A DNA stretch of 64,000 nucleotides from Chlorophyllum brunneum (GCA_963576785.1 OY756146.1:930001-994000); one strand, 5' to 3'; shown: positions 10,466-22,979, numbered from the stretch's first letter. Notes: generated from the letters alone by a model not told the origin. Numbers and translations are program-made.

Positions 10466-13400
10466 ATGCCGTACGCCATCGGTCTGCAATCTGCTGCAAA
10501 CGCTTTCGCTTCCGCGGGTTTTGCGACACAATTCACAGTCGCAGTGATAACGTTTCTCTCGATCGTCCTTATTACATCCGCCTTTCAGAAGGATGCTCCA
10601 GATGCACCGAAATCTTTACCTGGGATGTCACTCCTTCACATAATGCCCTTCTACCGTAGGAGGTTTGATTTCCTTAACTGGGGTATTCACGCTACTGGAC
10701 AAAGCATATTTCAGTTCAAGCTCTTGAGGGTGTGTCTCTTCCCTGTCAGTCCGTGGCCTTTACTGACCTTGCTGTTTCTTTTCTTATTGCTGTGCTTGGT
10801 GTACGGTCAATCTATTTTTTACTGTTATGCTGATGTGTCGCTATGATGCGGACCCGGTCTCGTCGTCGTCCATGTTGCGGTTGGATGTGCTCTGGATCAA
10901 CCCTGCTTCGTAACTGCCGTTCTAAATGTTTTCTCTTTGTCAACCCGCGTTTGACGTTTCTCGGTGTTATTTCGTTGACCGTGATATTTAGAACACGGTG
11001 GTTGTAGTCTCCGGGGAGAACGGTCGCCAGGCTTTTTTCTCAGCAAAGGGTTTGGATCTGACAGAGGGCTTTAAGATTTTATCTGGTGCTGTACGTGTTC
11101 CAGTTATTTGTTGTTTTTGCTGTGGGCGTGCCGACGCTGATACACAATCTGTTTATTTTGTTACTGCCACTTGAAATGACAGATTCCCAGCGTGAGCGGG
11201 GTTACCACAGATCTCCAGACTCGGCGGATTGCCACAATCCACAAGAGGGTCTCTGCGGCCCAGCGGGAGGGCCACCTGAGCACTCGTAAGTCAATTCTCT
11301 CATCTCATTTGTCCGTCCTTGCTTCCTTGGTCCGTTCTCCGTTCTTCTACATCATTCCCGCTACACCTTTTCGGGAGTATCAGCACCGAAGAAAATGAGA
11401 CCATCCCTAGTTAGAGCTCATTATTACCTATCCTTTTTCCCCATCTGTTTAAATCTCACGGCTTTAGCTTGGCATGGCCGGACCACTGACCCAACCGTTC
11501 TCTGTTTCCAGTTATTCCACATCTGTTGGAAGATTCTCGGAAGGTGATGGAGAGATGGGGAACGTCCGGGAAATTCGATCCGTTCGAGAAGACCTATGAG
11601 GTCCGTATTTTGATATATTTCGTCATTTCCGGGTTCTGACCAGAACCACGTTATCCTCATCATATGTTTTTTGACGCAATCCTCGGATCGCTTTTTGACC
11701 ACTGAATTGAATTGGATCGAAACGACGGGCGGGGAATTCGATTTCGACCACGTTGTTTTAATGAATTGATGACGACCCTCCTGCGTCTATTTCGATCCGT
11801 TTCGCTCCCGCTGTGGCGCGTGTTGGATAATCTTTTCGTCTGGTGTATGCCTGTCTGTTCCCTGGTTTCACCGCCAATTTCCCTTGTGGGGCATGCTCCT
11901 TCCATGACTTTGCTTCGATTTCCTACGATGTCAACCTCGCACATCATGCGCACAAACAGCTCACGTTCCAGACGACAATACGTGCTCTCTCCTGCGGTGA
12001 AATTGCGGATGACCTCGAGCTCGTCTCACGCATCAAAACTCTCTATGATGGACTGGACACAGGGACTACACCGACCACTATTCTATTGCCATGGCTTCCA
12101 TCCTGGACGATGGTGAAAAAGTTATGGTCTACGAAGGAGATTTATGATATTATTGTGGAGGCGGTTAGGAAACGTCAAGAGCTGTTAACAACCATCGGGG
12201 AGGGTGAGAAGCCGCAGGATACGATGCAGTTATTATTGGATGCCGGAGATGATAGGATTGCTGTCGTTGGTGTGAGTCATTGTGTTTGATTTTTCGTGTC
12301 TGCGTCGTGGCTTCGGCGTGCGCTTCGTGTGCTCTTTGACGTCAAATATTGATTGTTATATTGATTGAACCCCATTTTAATAGTTCATTATGGGCCTGTT
12401 GATCGCTGGGGCGCGGGCGACTGGTACATCAGGTAAGGCCTCCGTTTAATTGCTCAAAACCTCATTTCGTGGTCCGCACGATTTTCGAGGCCTCTATTCA
12501 TTAGCATATACTCCCGTGTTCCATTGCTTGGTTGTGCCGTCCCGGTGCCTTGCGCTATGCCTTTTCTATCTTATCTCCATGTTCGGTTCTCCTTCCCTGA
12601 TGCTTATGTCGTTGGAATGGGAATATGGCGAGACTCGGATTCGGAGCCTAAACCCTTTCAGGTTGAGATCATTTCTGGGGATAGAGGGCGCTTGACTCTT
12701 TTTGGTTTGGCGCATGCTTTCGCTTCCGAGGAGGAGGGTTCTGTGCAACCTCAGCTCCATATACACGGGTCATAGAATTCTAGCTTTTTTCTGTGTGCAT
12801 CGACGGGGTATTTATTGCACTGTCCATACCCTGCAGAGCTTACCTTTTCCCCTTCTGTCCTCTTCCATTCCTTTCTCCGTTCTTGTGACTCTTCTTTGCT
12901 CTGGTTATAATTTACTGATGGTGTTTCACACCTACAGCATCCTGGTTAGTGACGTTCCTCGCAAGTCATCCAGAGTGGGCGAGAAAGGCCCGAGCAGAAG
13001 TCGAAGAACTCGTCGCCACACAAACAAGTTTTTCTGCACCGAGGCTACCCGTACCCCCAACACAGTCTTCTTCACGGACCCTCCATTCCCCGTCTCCTTC
13101 TGCTACGAAATCCACCACCGCCACAATTGCAACTAACCTCCGCTCAAGCTCTCCTCTCACGTCACCTACATCCCCCTCCACACGGACCCCAACCTCTCCT
13201 TCCTTATCCCCATTCCCTTCCTCATCAGTATTCGCTTCTTGGTCATCACGGCATCCTTATCATAACCATCATCGAAGAGACTCAATCTCATCCACTTCCT
13301 CGCATAAACGCAAACGGTGTAATTCCGGATCTGATGTGGACCTAGACCCAGCAGAATCGAGGCGTGCTTCGCGTTCCCAGAAAGTGAAAGATGAAGGTAT

Positions 13401-14200
13401 TGGGTTCCCTGATAGTGATGGAGAGACGGAGAAAGAGCTGGAGGAGGGGAGGCTTATCGGTGGACCTGCGAGTCTTCAAGGTCTAGGTGAAGCAAGGAGG
13501 AGGAAGGATGCCATTGCGGCTGGTGTGAAGCCTGTGCCTATGCCACTGGTACCCACGGCTGCATCAACACCAGAGGAAGGTCAGCTCCACAGCATCTCGG
13601 AAGTTCTCAAACGTATCCCCTTAGAAATCTGGGAAGGGTCAACACCTGTTTTGGACGCGTTGATCAAGGAGACATTGAGGATTGCTCAACCACATACTGC
13701 AATGAGAAGGAACGTGGGCCCAGAGTTCTATATCGATGAGAAGCGGGTGCCGACGGGGGCGTACGTTGTGTACCCCTTCAGCGACGTACACTTGGACGAG
13801 GATATTTATCAGGATGCGTGGAAATTTGAACCGGGGAGGTGGTTGAATGATGACGATGAATTTGAAGGCAACGTGAAGCGGAAAGGAGAGAAGGAAATAC
13901 CATATAGATATGTTGGATGGGGTGGAGGTGAGTAATTAACTGCCATATGGCGTTCTTACGACAAAGACTGATATGGTTTCTATAGGGAAAAGTATGTGTT
14001 TGGGGACACGACTGGCAAAGGTTGAGCTTAAGCTTATCCTTTCAATGTTCGTGCTCGGTTTTGATTTGGATATCGTGGATAAGCATGGAAAGCCTCAGGT
14101 TGAATTGCCTCAGCCGAATTGGAATGATATTTTATTGTGCAGGCCACCAAAAGGTTCATTTTTTCTAGGCTATGAAAGGAAGAGTGGTGCTTTGCTATGA
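10466..14200 (+). CDS. Cytochrome P450 monooxygenase with a large low-complexity insertion
   Basis: Start MPYAIGLQSAANAF (ATG 10466); a hydrophobic anchor around residues 20-37 (TVAVITFLSIVLITS) targets the ER. Exons then give NTVVVVSGENGRQAFF, the C-helix area, helix I as GLLIAGARATGTSASW (12382-12940, split by an intron), helix K ExxR as ETLR in LDALIKETLRIAQPHTAMRR, the PERF-like FEPGRW, and the heme loop WGGGKSMCLG with the Cys ligand, split by an intron at about 13927-13985. Stop TGA 14198-14200. Two oddities are visible: helix I has Arg where most P450s have the acid of AGx(D/E)T, and roughly 185 Ser/Pro/Arg-rich residues (13020-13575) separate helix J from helix K. The WGxGKxxCLG loop resembles CYP7/CYP8-like classes more than the usual FGxGRRxCPG. 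The substrate is unknown. Confidence 0.88.
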
Positions 14201-14383
14201 GCGTTTTCGCCCCTTGGCGTCGGACTTTTGATGTCCTCCTTTGGATTTTTTTGTGCTTTGGTTGAATCTTTGCTGATTCGTTCGTCATTCCGCTGTTTAT
14301 TTTCGCCATTCGACTTCGACGGTTTGTGGCATTGAACTTATTAGGTTTTGGTGCGCTAAGCGTACCTTGTTTCATATTTGTGG

Positions 14384-14401
14384 TTTTTTTTTTTTTTTTT
14401 T
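14384..14401. repeat. Poly(T)18 tract
   Basis: Eighteen consecutive T residues occur 184 bp downstream of the P450 stop codon, between that gene and the convergent RRG9 gene. It may lie in the P450 3' UTR. It is length-unstable sequence and not evidence for a retroelement: no target-site duplication or coding remnant adjoins it. Confidence 0.85.
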
Positions 14402-14689
14402 GCTGTTTCTAACCGCCATGTCGGTTTTGTCGCTGTTTTCTTTCCCCGGGTCCTGCTTTTTGTTTCGTGTTCGTTTATGTGCTATGATTTGGGACCTGGT
14501 TGTATCTATACCTATCTTTATTCGCTTTCAGGTAAAAGCAGATGTAGACGGACTATCACGCCGTAGTGTTAGGTAGCACATGTTGTATGTAAATAAGATA
14601 TGGTACAATGACGAGGGTATTGAGCGGCCCATGTGATGAGGTGGAGTGGATATCGATTAAGTGGGGTATGTACGGAAGGTGCTGAGCGC

Positions 14690-15289
14690 TCAGCCTTTGA
14701 GCGACAAACCACCACTGAACTGCTTCGCAAGCAGGATTTCATCAGCCTCCTGTCTCTCTTGTAGTAATGTCTGTCTTCTGTGCTCGGTCCTCTCATCCCT
14801 GAATCTACGCTGTTTCATAGCCCACTTTGCTCTTCTCTCTGGTGAAGGCTCCCACTTGCTCTTTAAAATTCTCCTCACAGCCTCCGGGCTGACCCTAAAC
14901 TTGTCCGCCAAAACAGCTGTTGAGAATTTCTCAGGATCAAACTTGTGCAGCTCGCGGAGGCCGTCCATTGCTTCTCTCGAAAGTTTCCGAGGTGGCGACC
15001 ATCCCTCTGGAAATGAGCGTTTGAGAGTGTCCCGGTGAGATTTCCATTCGTTGGGGGTAGGGGATGTGGGTGGCCGTCGGAGATGGCGGGGTGGCGTGTT
15101 TGGCCGTGAGCCGTTGACGACGTCGTTGTCTTCGGAGAGGTCAACAGGAATAGAGTCGTCGTTGAGGATAGAACGGGGAGAGCGCATGCCGCCGAGACCC
15201 CATTTGCGACGAGCTTCAGCAGAGACGGTTGTTGGGGAGACTGGCTGTGTTGAGAAGCGGCGGAGGGCGCGGACAGTGCAGAATGCCAT
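14690..15289 (-). CDS. RRG9: Mitochondrial Rrg9 / neugrin-family protein
   Basis: A single uninterrupted exon of 199 codons. The N-terminus (MAFCTVRALRRFSTQPVSP) is Arg/Ser/Thr-rich without acids, a clear mitochondrial presequence. The C-terminal half is the neugrin/Rrg9 domain: LKRSFPEGWSPPRKLSREAM, then GLRELH..DPEKFST, LADKFRVSPEAVRRILKSKW, followed by basic helices ending EILLAKQF. In yeast RRG9 is required for respiratory growth and mitochondrial genome maintenance; neugrin in animals acts in mitochondrial rRNA/ribosome biology. It is oriented away from coactosin (divergent, about 100 bp apart), so the two genes share a short promoter region. Confidence 0.9.
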   Translation of the reverse strand: MAFCTVRALRRFSTQPVSPTTVSAEARRKWGLGGMRSPRSILNDDSIPVDLSEDNDVVNGSRPNTPPRHLRRPPTSPTPNEWKSHRDTLKRSFPEGWSPPRKLSREAMDGLRELHKFDPEKFSTAVLADKFRVSPEAVRRILKSKWEPSPERRAKWAMKQRRFRDERTEHRRQTLLQERQEADEILLAKQFSGGLSLKG

Positions 15290-15390
15290 GACGGAGAAAT
15301 TTCAAAATAAACAATTTATTTTTCAGGTTGCCTCGGGAGTTGCCGTGATCAGATAGACGTCCAGCGTCCTATGCACCCTTACACTTTACC

Positions 15391-16248
15391 ATGGCGGACG
15401 TATCAGACCCGGCTATCCTTGATGGTCTGTTTCCTTCAATCTGACTCGATATATCCTAATACTCTGTTAAGCATATCAAAAGGTCCGCGAGGACAAGGAA
15501 GCGACCAATTGGTTGCTGCTTGACTACGAGTCCGATCGCTCTGACAAGCTAAAGCTCACGAATATTGGCTCTGGCGGCCTCGCGGAGCTCAAGGATAGTC
15601 TTGCTGAATCCAAAGCCTCTTTTGCCTATGCACGTGTCAAATACTCCAACGACAAGGAGTCTGTCAGAGAAAAATTTATCCTCGTGGTCCGTCGCGTCCT
15701 CTCTCCTCGTCGATCCAGAAGATCTCTGTTAACACCTCTTTTCGATTCGGGCTCCAACTTCCCGCCGTCGACCATCACTGTCCCTCGACTCCTCTTCTCG
15801 TCCGTGGTTCGCGCGTCGTGATGATTCTCACTGATCTTTGGCATTCGGCGGCGATTCCTATCGCTTGACGACTCGAATACCTCCTGTTCGTGAATGTTAT
15901 TTGGCATGCCGATGGGCAGGTCTGGATAGGTCCGAGCTGCAAGGTGATGAGGAAAGCCAAGGTCCGGTTCGAATTCTCTCGATCCCATCCGCTCCTACCA
16001 CAATTTCTTGATCTGATTCACCATAACCCTTTCGTTCACCAGATCTCAGTCCATACGGCGGATGTCAAGAATGTTCTGAGAGTCTTCTCGATCGAGGTTG
16101 CTGCGAAGGAGAGGGATGATCTGAGGGAGGAGCCAATCGTGGTTCGTTTACGGAAGGTAGGTGTTTATATTTTTAAAATATCCTGTTTTCGCTGTCCTGT
16201 GTTAATCGAACGTTCTAGGCTGGCGGTGCGAGCTATGATGGAGTGTAG
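15391..16248 (+). CDS. Coactosin (ADF-homology actin-binding protein)
   Basis: The spliced product begins MADVSDPAILD (ATG 15391) and continues AYQKVREDKEATNWLLLDY, GSGGLAELKDSL, SFAYARVKY, REKFILV, WIGPSCKVMRKAKVSVHTADVK, then VLRVFSIEV and finishes RLRKAGGASYDGV (TAG 16246-16248). This is the compact single ADF-H domain of coactosin, with the characteristic G-G-A-x-Y/D end. It binds F-actin and counters capping. There are about four introns; the first uses a weaker GTCTGT donor, and a long one (about 240 nt) interrupts FILV|WIGP. Length of about 145 residues is normal for the family. Confidence 0.9.
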
Positions 16249-18387
16249 CCCTGCTCAGTGATAGGCGACTGAAGCAGCACAGATTTGTCGCCTTAATTCG
16301 GTGGTTTCATAATTCTACTAATACCCAGAAATACCTTTTTCTTGCGTACCCCAGCACGATTTCATTTCAAAGAGAGAACAATACCAGTCCTGGATACACT
16401 GGTCTTTCAAAGGTATCCCGCAGTCAAGCGCTGCAGCGTGCACGAGAAAGCACTGCATTCTTCCCCGTCTTGGCGAGCCATCTTGCTACAGCCGCCGACT
16501 CGCCCCGCTATTTGTTTCAGGCTGTCACAATACCCTTCCAAGGATGTCTGCCACTACTTCTACAAAAATCGGGATCGTCGAAGGATTTACAAGCTACGGT
16601 GTTAATGTTTTCCTTCAGTATACCGTAGCTTCCCGTTTGGTCCACCCACAGGAGCCTAGTCATTTTTGGTCTCGCACACTCTTCACCCTTGAATTCACCG
16701 CACAAGGAAGTGGGAGCCGTAGAGGTAATCATAACCCTGTCGTCCATCCAATGCCCAATGGCTTTTACGCACTAACATGAGTAATGTACTGATTAATTGA
16801 TGCACCATTTCGCCAATGACTTGGGGAAAACGCTTAGCTCGTGTTCCCAACCGCTGTACATTTATGTTTTGGCGACTCTCACCATCCGACGGGGTCTATC
16901 CTGGATGGAACTAAACACTTTTCCTCGGTTTCAGCGCTTGTTAAGGTGGATGAGCCGGCATTCCCGTTCCTGTCACCCTTCCAACACGATAGCTCGTTCT
17001 CCCAAAGTTCCGGGTGGCATCAACGTTTCGCCCAGTTTCCAAATGGGAGGCTTACTATTCCGGATGTGATCTACTTCCCGGTGAGGGCTATTACCATCGT
17101 ATGGGTTGGTCTCTCCAACGACTTAACGATGCTAGACATCGTCTTCCATGGTACATCCCGGATGGACCCAGCAGGTGGTAGGATAACCTGCCCTAACCCC
17201 AACATGTGCAGAAAGATCAGCCTACCCAGTTGATTCTGTGCAGGATTGTATTTCTTGGTTCACGAGCGGGACGTCCTGGCTAGTTCCTCCCATTTCCTGC
17301 ACACCAACCCCTACTCGTTCTCCGAAGCGATCAGCGCGATAAAATCGTCGTGGCTAGAGCAGGCAGTTCCGGGAATAAATTGCCAAGCACTTAAATGCGT
17401 TGGTCGACAATGAAGAGAATATGTGAAGGGAAATTGGAGGTCGACGGATTCGACCAATGATGATGAGAGATGCAGGATACGGGATTGTTTGTTCGCGAAA
17501 CCGCCATTCCGTATTTATGGCCGATCATCAGCTTCAGGGAGCTCTGTATGTGACCTGGCTTCCTTAATCTCTCCTACAGAGGAGGTGGGGAGTTCGAGGA
17601 CGGCCTTGGGGGATGTCCTTCTGCGCCACCATTTTCCTACCCTTCATTTTTTTCTGGGTACCCAGATCGGCTTCAGGTGGATTGATGTATAAACGCATTC
17701 GACGATCCCGGCTAATCTTCACAATTTCTTTCCCATCAAATTCGCGGCTACGTGCTCAAGTTCCACATTTTTTTTCTCGTTCCGACAACACAAAGAGCTG
17801 AATCATGTTTGGTTGATAGTACGCATTTGCGGATAATCGCTTACGAGTAATTCACTCCAGTTTTCAAAGTAAGAGGGATATCGTTCGTTGAATTTTTGAT
17901 CAATCCGGTGCACTCAGACGCCTTTTTGACGTGGAAGAGAGTGCCAATGATTTTTGATTTTTTTGATACTGCTTGCAAAATACAGGTGAAACCATTGCAC
18001 CAGGTATATTTCCCGGTCGTTCTCCCAGTTCAGTACTCTAGGCTTATAGGTAGTTCCACGCAATACCAAGTTCCGGAGCTTGTCTCTCTCTGCCATATTA
18101 AAACGAGTTTGTAAACCCTTCCTCGAAAGCTGTGGTGTTTAGTCCAATGGTATGTATTTCCAATGACTATTCATATCCCGAACTCGATCCGGACCATAAT
18201 TGGTCCTTGAGAAACGACCATGTGCTCGAGGACCGGAGGAAGATTCACGGGATTAAGTGATTCTGTTATCAATCATTCGTATTCTGAGCGGCTAACTCGA
18301 TAGCGCAGAACTACCACCCGAACCGCAGGTTACAGTATTCCTGTACTGCATTCAAGTAACCTGATTTTTGTATTTGTTAGCTTAAAT
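16249..18387. other. Intergenic: no gene identified
   Basis: A 2.1-kb stretch with several medium open frames, the longest at 16841-17233 (+, 130 codons, containing FGDSHHPTGSILDG) and 16517-16747 (-). I tried to connect these by splice sites and found no product that fits a family. The FGDS string alone is not enough to call a GDSL hydrolase, since the surrounding residues do not follow that family. The stretch could hold an unrecognised or decayed gene. Confidence 0.4.
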
Positions 18388-19293
18388 ATGTCTGCCTCTG
18401 GCGAGAACTTGAAGAAGAGACAGGAGGTCGTAATTCGAAAAGCGACACCCGAAGATATTGTACGTCCGGTTCCATTTTTCACTCATCAAATTATAGTTTT
18501 GCTATCATTCATCTGCAGGGAGATATATTACAACTGGTCATTGAACTAGTATGTCCTCGATCATGATATTGGCTCCCAGCATCAATCACTGCCATAGGCC
18601 GAGTACGAGAAAGAAAAGGAATCAGCGAAAGCTACGCCTGAGCTCGTACGTCTTCTGATTTGACCTTTTCGAAACACTTCCGCCGATGCATTTTGTACGC
18701 CTTGTAGCTGAGGAAGAATCTGTTCGGAGAAACACCTTATGGACATACGCTTCTTGCCTTCCCTCCACTCTCTCATCCGGACAGTAACAAGGGAGCAATT
18801 GGGATCGCGTTGTATTTCTTTAATTTCTCGACTTGGACAGGAAGACCTGGACTTTACGTGAGTTTTTTTTTTTTTGTTTTTTGTTTTTGTTTTGTGGTCT
18901 TCCTAAGGATAAACTTTTTTTTTTGGGGGGGGGGCAGTTGGAGGATTTATTTGTTAAGCAGGAGTATAGGAATTTGGGGGTAGGCAAGGCTCTGTTCCGT
19001 AGATTGGGTGAAGTTGCTCAAGAAAAGGTGTTGTCTGACAGAGAACCGCTTTTTGAACTTGGGTGAAGTGCTAATTACTTGTTTTAAAGGGTTGCGCGAG
19101 ATTGGACTGGTCTGTGTTAAAGGTATTTGGACATCATGATGAATGCCAAGATGTAATGACTAAAGGGAATGAACAGTGGAACCAGCCCTCCATAGACTTT
19201 TATGAGAAGAAGCTTGGAGCTCTTGCAATGAGCGAGTGGATGGGTATGAGGCTGGAGGAGGACGGCATCGAAAAACTGAAGTCACTGGAATAA
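18388..19293 (+). CDS. GNAT acetyltransferase, diamine/spermidine N-acetyltransferase-like
   Basis: Start MSASGENLKKRQEVVIRKA (ATG 18388), end TAA 19291-19293. The order of motifs matches SSAT-type GNATs: VVIRKATPEDIGDILQLV at the N-terminus, LAEYEKEKESAKAT, KNLFGETPYGHTLLAF, ALYFFNFSTWTGRPGLY, the acetyl-CoA loop YLEDLFVKQEYRNLGVGKAL (R-x-L-G-V-G-K-A), then LDWSVLKWNQPSIDFYEKKLGA, which matches the A-E-W-N-x-P-S-I-x-F-Y block of diamine acetyltransferases. About 170 residues after splicing five or so short introns. One intron holds a poly(T) and a G10 run (18870-18937). The likely role is polyamine or thialysine acetylation in the cytosol; the exact substrate is inferred, not shown. Confidence 0.87.
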
Positions 19294-19876
19294 TGGGTTG
19301 GAATGAATGGAAAGCGTGTATTTGTTGGGAGGCTAGAGAATCTGGTGCTGGAAATAGGTGTATTCTTATTAGCTTTGGATAAAATTCGTAACCCATCCTG
19401 AGGAGACTTAGAATGCTTGAAGAAGAGACGCCCATTGCGGCGTATCGGCGAGCTTTGCAAAATCAAAGTCCGATGATGATGCCGGGAATTAGCCGCTGGT
19501 CACCTCCCGTTTCTTGAAGCATTTTTCCCGCGTCAAGGAGTCAGTATCTTTGCAAACATTACCCACCGCTAATTAGTGTGATTTTATACGCGTACTTGTT
19601 ATCTTGTCTCCTAATTTTTCCGTGAGCTGAGGGGAAAGCGCCTTTCCGGGTGGCTTTGAGGAGGTGTCCCACGGGGATGAGCTAGGTTGTGTACGTGTGT
19701 TTGGCTGAACCTTATTGCAGCAGACTCGTCAACGGTCGGTCTGGACAGTGACAAAGCCAACAGCCGCTCTCCTCCTCCCACCTACCCTGCTCTACACACC
19801 TTAACCTTTCGTCGTAGATCCCTTCAATCTACCTCGGAGGTCCATTTTCTACCCAAAACACACCCAGAAACCTATC

Positions 19877-20770
19877 ATGGATCCTGCAAAATTGGCCAAA
19901 TTGCAAGCTGCTGCCGCTGCCAACCGAATTGGTGCGTTTGGCTCGAGATTTCGGTGATCTGGTTGGAAATCGTGCTAAGTTTCATTCCTATGGTATCTCT
20001 GGCTGGACATGCGATACGGCTTCATTTTGTGATCCCTGAAACTCCCAATCTCAACAAAATCCACATCTATGTGCCCGGTTTCTCCGAACGGTCCAAACGC
20101 TGTTGAAATGCTCCATGTATGCGTCATTACGTGTCTCGACGCACATAGGTGGAAAGGGAACCGTTCGCCGAAAGGTCGTACGAAAACCCAAGCCATCTAC
20201 CGCCCAAGACGATAAGAAACTACAAGGTGCTCTCAAGAAACTGAACGTTCAGCCTATCACCGGTGTAGAGGAGGTCAATATGTTCCGAGAGGATGGAAAT
20301 GTTTTGCACTTCACGGCTCCCAAGGGTGAGTGGTCTGTTCCTCTAGACCCCTATCTTTACTCTGCGTGTGTTGCATTCCGTTCGTGCTCACTTCATATCT
20401 CGCCTTATTCTTTTGCCGATTCTATTTATTTCCATTCAATTGATAACTCCTTATACAACCTTGGACGCATTTGAGCATTCACTGACGCGCCACTTCGGCA
20501 TTAGTGCACGCCGCGGTCTCCGCTAACACCTTCGCCATTTACGGCCAAGGTCACGTCAAAGAGCTCACAGAACTCGTTCCTGGAATTCTCAACCAACTCG
20601 GACCTGACTCTCTCGCGTCGCTACGTAAGTTGGCGGAATCATACCAGGCCATTCAACAAAGCCAGCAGAGGCCTGCTGGTGGTGCAGAGGAGGATGATGA
20701 TGATGTACCCGATCTCGTGGAGAACTTTGAGGCGGAGCAGGAGGGCGAGAAGGCTGCAGCACTCGACTAG
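19877..20770 (+). CDS. EGD1: Nascent polypeptide-associated complex subunit beta (BTF3/Egd1)
   Basis: Exon 1 encodes [19 protein letters not shown] (ATG 19877). After a roughly 210-nt intron the protein reads [15 protein letters not shown], the ribosome-binding basic motif RRKxxRKPK of NAC beta, then [20 protein letters not shown] and the NAC domain ([15 protein letters not shown]). After a second intron come [33 protein letters not shown], and an acidic tail [15 protein letters not shown]. Stop TAG 20768-20770. NAC sits at the ribosomal exit tunnel and binds nascent chains. Length of about 160 residues is normal for fungal Egd1. Confidence 0.95.
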
Positions 20771-22979
20771 TGGGACTTGCACGAGGGAAGAGGCATGGAG
20801 ATGGCGTTCTTTGGTGGGCCGTTGGATGCTCGGGGGTATTCATTGGTAGTGGCACGAGAGCTAGCGGTTCGAGAGGGGGTATACGTGAGTAGAGAGTTGC
20901 GAGCACATCAGGAACATCAGAATGAATTTTAATCATCTTACTCGGCCCTTTCCCCTCTGCTTTTGGTTCGGCATGTATTCCAACAAAACACTCCATGCGA
21001 CCCCTGGTTCTCTGTTGTATTCGCCATATTCAGACCGTCACCCGCTTTGTCTGCTCTCCCAAAAATACTTGCCTTTTAGCCCGTCTGGTGGATTCTCAAA
21101 TCTCGCAGTATCAGCTTCCGAAAGATCTGAAGATAATTTCGTGAACGTGCGAGCCCTTGGCATGCGCAAGCCCCATTGTATCGCAATTTGGAACTTGACA
21201 TCAGACGGGTGGGGTTTGAGTGAGCTACCAAAATCGTACTACTAACATCGCCGCCCGCGTTGGGCGTATCATGGTCCCGCAATACCTAGTCTGAGAAGTT
21301 AACTCTGGAATGACAACCTTGTGAGCCATATCATGGACACTATGTTAAGGTTTCCCGGTTTATGGCTCCGTGTAGATTGGTATAGCCAGTTCCATCATGG
21401 ATGTGATCTTTCACAACGAAGAGACCCACTTCGAACGGAATTCTGGTAGATAACCGAGAGTGGGTCATTATGGGACCAAAGCCGTGGTGCTGGATCTACA
21501 TCATCCGTTGCATTCGTACTGATGCAGAAGTTTGTTTATATGACATTGTTGATTGTTTCTGCCATTACTGTGGGCGAAAGACAGACTGTTTTCCCTTGTA
21601 TGCGAAGTATGAGTTGATGATCAGTTCCACGAATTTTCTTTGATGAGGTAGAACGAAAGAGGCCCGACATACATGGTAAAAAAGATAGCCAGAGGCCTTC
21701 TTGGCATGGTGCAACACACGGACTGGAATCTGCGCTCATTGGCGGCAACGATACGTTCGGTAAGGTATGCTGGGGCTCATTGCACAGAGAACCGACACTC
21801 TCGAGTCAAACCCTCCCCTTCCGCGGGATGTCAGTACATGGACCCTCACAAAGTGTACCTGTCAATCGGAGACATAGGCTTTCATCTCGCGGTTCGGCTT
21901 CGTAAGGTGTTTTCAATTTATTACATATACTACCCCACTCACAGTGACTGCTGCTTCGGCAGAACGGCGCCCATCATGTTTGCCTTACTTATCGCCGTGG
22001 ATGGGGGGTTATTCCGCAGGTGGACGATGAGATAGTCAAGACTAGTCTCGAAATTGATGACTCAAATGCGTTCTCTAGAGAATTGCCTTTGATCAAGCGA
22101 TCGATTACGGTCTGGATTCTATCCGAGCAACTCCGCTGTCTGGTTAGCTTGGACCGTACGTCGAAGTATCCTCAACGGAGTAGTTACCATATCAGCCGAT
22201 ACACTCTCCTGGAACATACCATTTCGTCAACGTTTTAACTCCGGCCTGGGCTCGATACGCACCTCACAACACTCTCGGCAGTTGAAGCCCAATATCCAAG
22301 TTTCTTATATAGACCAGATTCTTGACGTGTCTTGGACAGATCTCGAAGCCAAGGTCGTCCAAATGAATCCATCCGAAGATGAAAAGACTAATGGGGGACT
22401 GAAGCGCCATCGAGGAGTTACAGGGACTTGGTTCTCAAAAGCCTTGGTGTCGACTCAGCGACCTTCGATCTTGATATTCCATTGATCAACTATGATTTAG
22501 ATTCGGTTAAAGCTACAAGACCTCCGAGACAGTTGAAGCCACACATGTGGAGGAATCGCGAACGGATCTGTTGTTAGGAATGACTTGGAGAGGGCTCGAG
22601 GAGAAAATTCCTTGGGTGCAAGTCCCTATACCGTCAAGAAAGATACTGCTAAGGCGCAGGAGGAACCAAAGAGGTGGTCAGCGTCGTTCACCAAACTGAA
22701 CGAAGGGACGGGGGGTGGACCAGTCATCCTGGCCCTGGGAGCCACTGGGATGCCCTCCACCATGTCCCCATTGATGAACCACGCCACCCGGGCTCCGCCA
22801 CTCTTTAGGCAACCCACTTTGATCTCTCAGCATGTCGCAATACTTCACCATCATTACAGGAACTCGGAAATGAGATTCTCACAGGTATCAAAGAACGGCA
22901 CCCGACTAGTGTCCTTCGGATCCCAGTCTCTCAGTACTCTAGCGTTCGTGCTAACGGTGGCCATTGAAGCTGAAGGGGG
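20771..22979. other. Gene-poor region with uninterpreted open-frame fragments
   Basis: Downstream of NAC beta lies 2.2 kb with scattered frames. Plus-strand pieces at 22020-22238 (VDDEIVKTSLEI...) and 22282-22485 (IQVSYIDQILDVSWTDLEAK) have plausible coding composition and may be the upstream part of the decayed gene at 22980-23451, but I could not connect them without frameshifts. Nothing else is supported. Confidence 0.35.

Noticed and set aside
15960..15985. B-box-like GGTTCGAATTC, possible second tRNA
   Set aside because: It lies in a coactosin intron and no acceptor, D or anticodon stem can be formed upstream.
16841..17233. Open frame with FGDS, possible GDSL esterase
   Set aside because: The residues around it do not follow the family (no blocks II, III or V), and no splice chain extends it.
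18866..18937. Poly(T)/G10 tract as a possible quadruplex or mobile-element end
   Set aside because: It lies within an intron bounded by good splice sites in the GNAT gene; a single G run cannot form an intramolecular quadruplex.
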